A DNA stretch of 44,754 bases, taken from positions 1 to 44,754 of the forward strand of contig NZ_JXXD01000013.1 of the NCBI RefSeq assembly GCF_000935215.1, written 5' to 3'. The stretch comes from Stutzerimonas stutzeri (GTDB taxonomy: Bacteria; Pseudomonadota; Gammaproteobacteria; Pseudomonadales; Pseudomonadaceae). The position numbers were made by a program, and so were the translations under genes. Shown here one piece after another: positions 42,651 to 44,754 of this stretch. The notes under the pieces are model-generated. The model was not told the origin of the DNA. It saw nothing but the letters and a program-made list of their open reading frames with translations, and searched no databases. How positions within the stretch are numbered: position 1 is the first letter of the stretch; every line of letters starts with the position of its first letter.

Positions 42651-43133
42651 ACATCAGCAGGTCCCTGACAGCCACGCCACGATGTAGTGCCCCGAAAAAA
42701 ACACTACAAAACGATTGACGATGCAATTTCAGCGGAGCATTATTGCCCCGCTCCCGCTAACCAGGGGCCCTGGCAAGGGTCTCCGGGGCGTGCTCAAGCC
42801 AACCAGCCGAGCCGTTCCGTGACTGTACTGCCCACAAGGCGGACTGACGAGGTTGCGACTGGAACGAGTCGTCCTGAGGGACGGGGTAGCGATTGACGCA
42901 TCAGCCAGACTGAAAGCTTCTCGTTGTTGTAGCGCACACGGCAGCCACGCCGGCTGTGGGCGCAGCAACCGGAACCAGCCCGGCGGTCGTATCCCCCCTT
43001 CTCTTGGTTCAATCCTCGTCCCGGTCGATATTTCGACGCTCTGCCGCGTGTTGCCCGCAATGATCAGCGATAGCACGTAGGTTTCGGTGGGAAAAGTCGG
43101 TGCTCAACCACACTCATTTTTGAAGGATTGAAC
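42651..43133. other. 483-bp intergenic region upstream of aceA
   Basis: No gene is supported. Short frames here have no ribosome binding site or family features. It contains the inverted repeat at 42683-42708 and a GC-rich stretch near 42750-42800 (AGGGGCCCT). The aceA ribosome binding site AAGGA lies at 43123-43127. The length suggests multi-site control of aceA. Confidence 0.5.
42683..42708 (+). promoter_or_regulatory. Inverted repeat TGTAGTG-N12-CACTACA
   Basis: TGTAGTG (42683-42689) and CACTACA (42702-42708) form a perfect 7-bp inverted repeat with an A-rich spacer. The half-sites resemble the TGTAGT/ACTACA element I recall for RccR, a regulator of glyoxylate-shunt genes in pseudomonads, but the spacing differs from a compact site. 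It lies 33 bp after the previous stop, so a hairpin terminator (no T-run) is the alternative. Confidence 0.4.
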
Positions 43134-44729
43134 ATGTCCGCATATCAAGACGACATCAAGGCAGTTGCCGCCCTGAAAGAGCAATACGGCAGCAGCTGGG
43201 CCGCCATCAACCCTGAGTCCGTCGCTCGCATGCGCGCCCAGAACCGCTTCAAGACCGGTCTGGAAATTGCTCAGTACACCGCCGACATCATGCGCAAGGA
43301 CATGGCCGAGTACGACGCCGACTCGTCCGTCTACACGCAGTCCCTCGGTTGCTGGCATGGCTTCATCGGTCAGCAGAAGCTGATCTCCATCAAGAAGCAC
43401 CTGAAGACCACCAACAAGCGTTACCTCTACCTGTCCGGCTGGATGGTTGCTGCTCTGCGCTCCGAGTTCGGCCCGCTGCCGGACCAGTCCATGCACGAGA
43501 AGACTGCCGTTTCCGACCTGATCGAAGAGCTGTACACCTTCCTGCGTCAGGCTGACAGCCGCGAGCTGGACCTGCTGTTCACCGCTCTGGACGCCGCTCG
43601 CGAAGCTGGCGACAGCGCCAAGGCTGCCGAGATCCAGAACCAGATCGACAACTACGAAACCCACATCGTACCGATCATCGCAGATATCGACGCTGGCTTC
43701 GGTAACCCGGAAGCCACCTACCTGCTGGCCAAGCGCATGATCGAAGCAGGCGCTTGCTGCATCCAGATCGAGAACCAGGTTTCCGACGAGAAGCAGTGCG
43801 GCCACCAGGACGGTAAAGTGACCGTTCCCCACGCCGACTTCCTCGCCAAGATCGCAGCTGTGCGTTACGCCTTCCTCGAGCTGGGCATCGACAACGGTGT
43901 GATCGTTGCTCGTACCGACTCCCTGGGTGCCGGCCTGACCAAGCAGATCGCCGTGACCAAAGAGCCGGGCGACCTGGGCGACCTGTACAACTCCTTCCTG
44001 GATTGTGAAGAAGTCTCCGCTGCCGATCTGAACAACGGTGACGTGGTTCTGAACCGCGAAGGCAAGCTGCTGCGTCCGAAGCGTCTGCCGTCCAACCTGT
44101 TCCAGTTCCGCGCTGGCACCGGTGAAGCACGCTGCGTACTGGACTGCATCACCTCGCTGCAGAACGGTGCTGACCTGCTGTGGATCGAAACCGAGAAGCC
44201 GCACGTTGGTCAGATCGCGGCCATGGTTGACGAAATCCGCAAGACCATCCCGAACGCCAAGCTGGTCTACAACAACAGTCCGTCGTTCAACTGGACCCTG
44301 AACTTCCGTCAGCAGGTCTTCGATGCGTTCGTCGCCGAAGGCAAAGACGTTTCCGCCTACGACCGCGCCAAGCTGATGAGCGTCGAGTATGACGAAACCG
44401 AACTGGCCCAGGTTGCAGACGAGAAGATCCGCACCTTCCAGCGCGACGGTTCAGCTCACGCCGGCATCTTCCACCACCTGATCACCCTGCCGACCTACCA
44501 CACCGCCGCGCTGTCCACCGACAACCTGGCCAAGGGCTACTTCGCCGACCAGGGTATGCTGGCGTACGTGAAGGGCGTTCAGCGTCAGGAACTGCGTCAG
44601 GGCATCGCCTGCGTCAAGCACCAGAACATGGCTGGTTCCGACATCGGCGACAACCACAAGGAGTACTTCGCTGGCGAAGCCGCTCTGAAGGCAAGCGGTA
44701 AAGACAACACCATGAACCAGTTCCACTAA
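43134..44729 (+). CDS. aceA: Isocitrate lyase
   Basis: The 531-residue enzyme cleaves isocitrate to glyoxylate and succinate, the first step of the glyoxylate shunt for growth on acetate, ethanol or fatty acids. The active-site region EKQCGHQDGKV holds the catalytic Cys (KKCGH in E. coli). PIIADIDAGFGNPEATY and WIETEKPHVGQI bind metal and substrate. The length is that of the pseudomonad form, about 100 residues longer than in E. coli. AAGGA six nucleotides upstream selects the ATG at 43134. It ends 25 bp before the window end. Confidence 0.97.
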   Translation: MSAYQDDIKAVAALKEQYGSSWAAINPESVARMRAQNRFKTGLEIAQYTADIMRKDMAEYDADSSVYTQSLGCWHGFIGQQKLISIKKHLKTTNKRYLYLSGWMVAALRSEFGPLPDQSMHEKTAVSDLIEELYTFLRQADSRELDLLFTALDAAREAGDSAKAAEIQNQIDNYETHIVPIIADIDAGFGNPEATYLLAKRMIEAGACCIQIENQVSDEKQCGHQDGKVTVPHADFLAKIAAVRYAFLELGIDNGVIVARTDSLGAGLTKQIAVTKEPGDLGDLYNSFLDCEEVSAADLNNGDVVLNREGKLLRPKRLPSNLFQFRAGTGEARCVLDCITSLQNGADLLWIETEKPHVGQIAAMVDEIRKTIPNAKLVYNNSPSFNWTLNFRQQVFDAFVAEGKDVSAYDRAKLMSVEYDETELAQVADEKIRTFQRDGSAHAGIFHHLITLPTYHTAALSTDNLAKGYFADQGMLAYVKGVQRQELRQGIACVKHQNMAGSDIGDNHKEYFAGEAALKASGKDNTMNQFH

Positions 44730-44754
44730 AAATCGGTTCGCGGCCTCACCGGCC

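Noticed and set aside
42761..42790. Possible sigma-54 promoter near TGGCAAGG upstream of aceA
   Set aside because: No TTGC element at the required -12 spacing.
42687..42896. Small plus-strand frame (69 codons) upstream of aceA
   Set aside because: No ribosome binding site, polar low-complexity sequence, and it overlaps a probable regulatory inverted repeat.
43104..44204. 366-codon minus-strand open frame opposite aceA
   Set aside because: Antisense to the conserved isocitrate lyase, with no ribosome binding site or family motifs.

Overview
The window reads as chromosomal DNA of a pseudomonad, most likely of the Pseudomonas stutzeri (Stutzerimonas) group. It is GC-rich and densely coded. It carries a 531-residue Pseudomonas-type isocitrate lyase, divergent NADP isocitrate dehydrogenase (icd) and monomeric isocitrate dehydrogenase (idh) genes, and the run cysG-serS-crcB-rarA-lolA-ftsK / trxB-aat-bpt-infA / clpA-clpS / cspD / icd / idh / nudix-mnmA-hflD-purB, which I recall as the order in P. 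aeruginosa. The assignment rests on this recall and was not searched. I saw no tRNA, rRNA, insertion sequence, prophage or CRISPR array.

Region 1 (1-4142) is accessory: an exported pentapeptide-repeat protein, a soluble PAS-PAS chemoreceptor resembling BdlA, a small DEDDy 3'-5' exonuclease with a TTG start, and an MFS transporter.

Region 2 (4368-17848) is the most interesting part. It is an accessory and uptake locus for PQQ-dependent alcohol oxidation, of the type called ped in P. putida and lut in methylotrophs. It holds a TonB-dependent receptor with acidic loops, an operon of cupredoxin-like protein, histidine kinase and LuxR-type regulator, a dCache chemoreceptor, and a tightly overlapping operon of periplasmic binding protein, Sel1 protein, beta-propeller, ABC ATPase and ABC permease. 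A CXXCW-family protein and the regulator AgmR (ErbR/PedR1) follow. In P. putida and Methylorubrum such ABC systems support lanthanide-dependent growth. No PQQ dehydrogenase or pqq biosynthesis gene lies in the window. A shared motif, GTACCAAGGT or its complement, lies in front of four transcription units of this locus, in one place as a 14-bp-spaced direct repeat. It may be the operator of one of the two LuxR-type regulators.

Region 3 (17876-33122) is core housekeeping: siroheme synthesis, seryl-tRNA synthetase, fluoride channel, replication-associated ATPase, lipoprotein chaperone, FtsK, thioredoxin reductase, and the N-degron pathway (Aat and Bpt add the degron, ClpS and ClpA recognise and unfold the tagged protein). 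IF-1, CspD and Icd complete it. Region 4 (33485-44729) carries idh, nudix-mnmA-hflD-purB, a ribosomal-oxygenase operon with two poorly characterised conserved proteins, and aceA. The isocitrate branch point (Icd, Idh, AceA) therefore lies within 13 kb. Several clear intrinsic terminators delimit the units.
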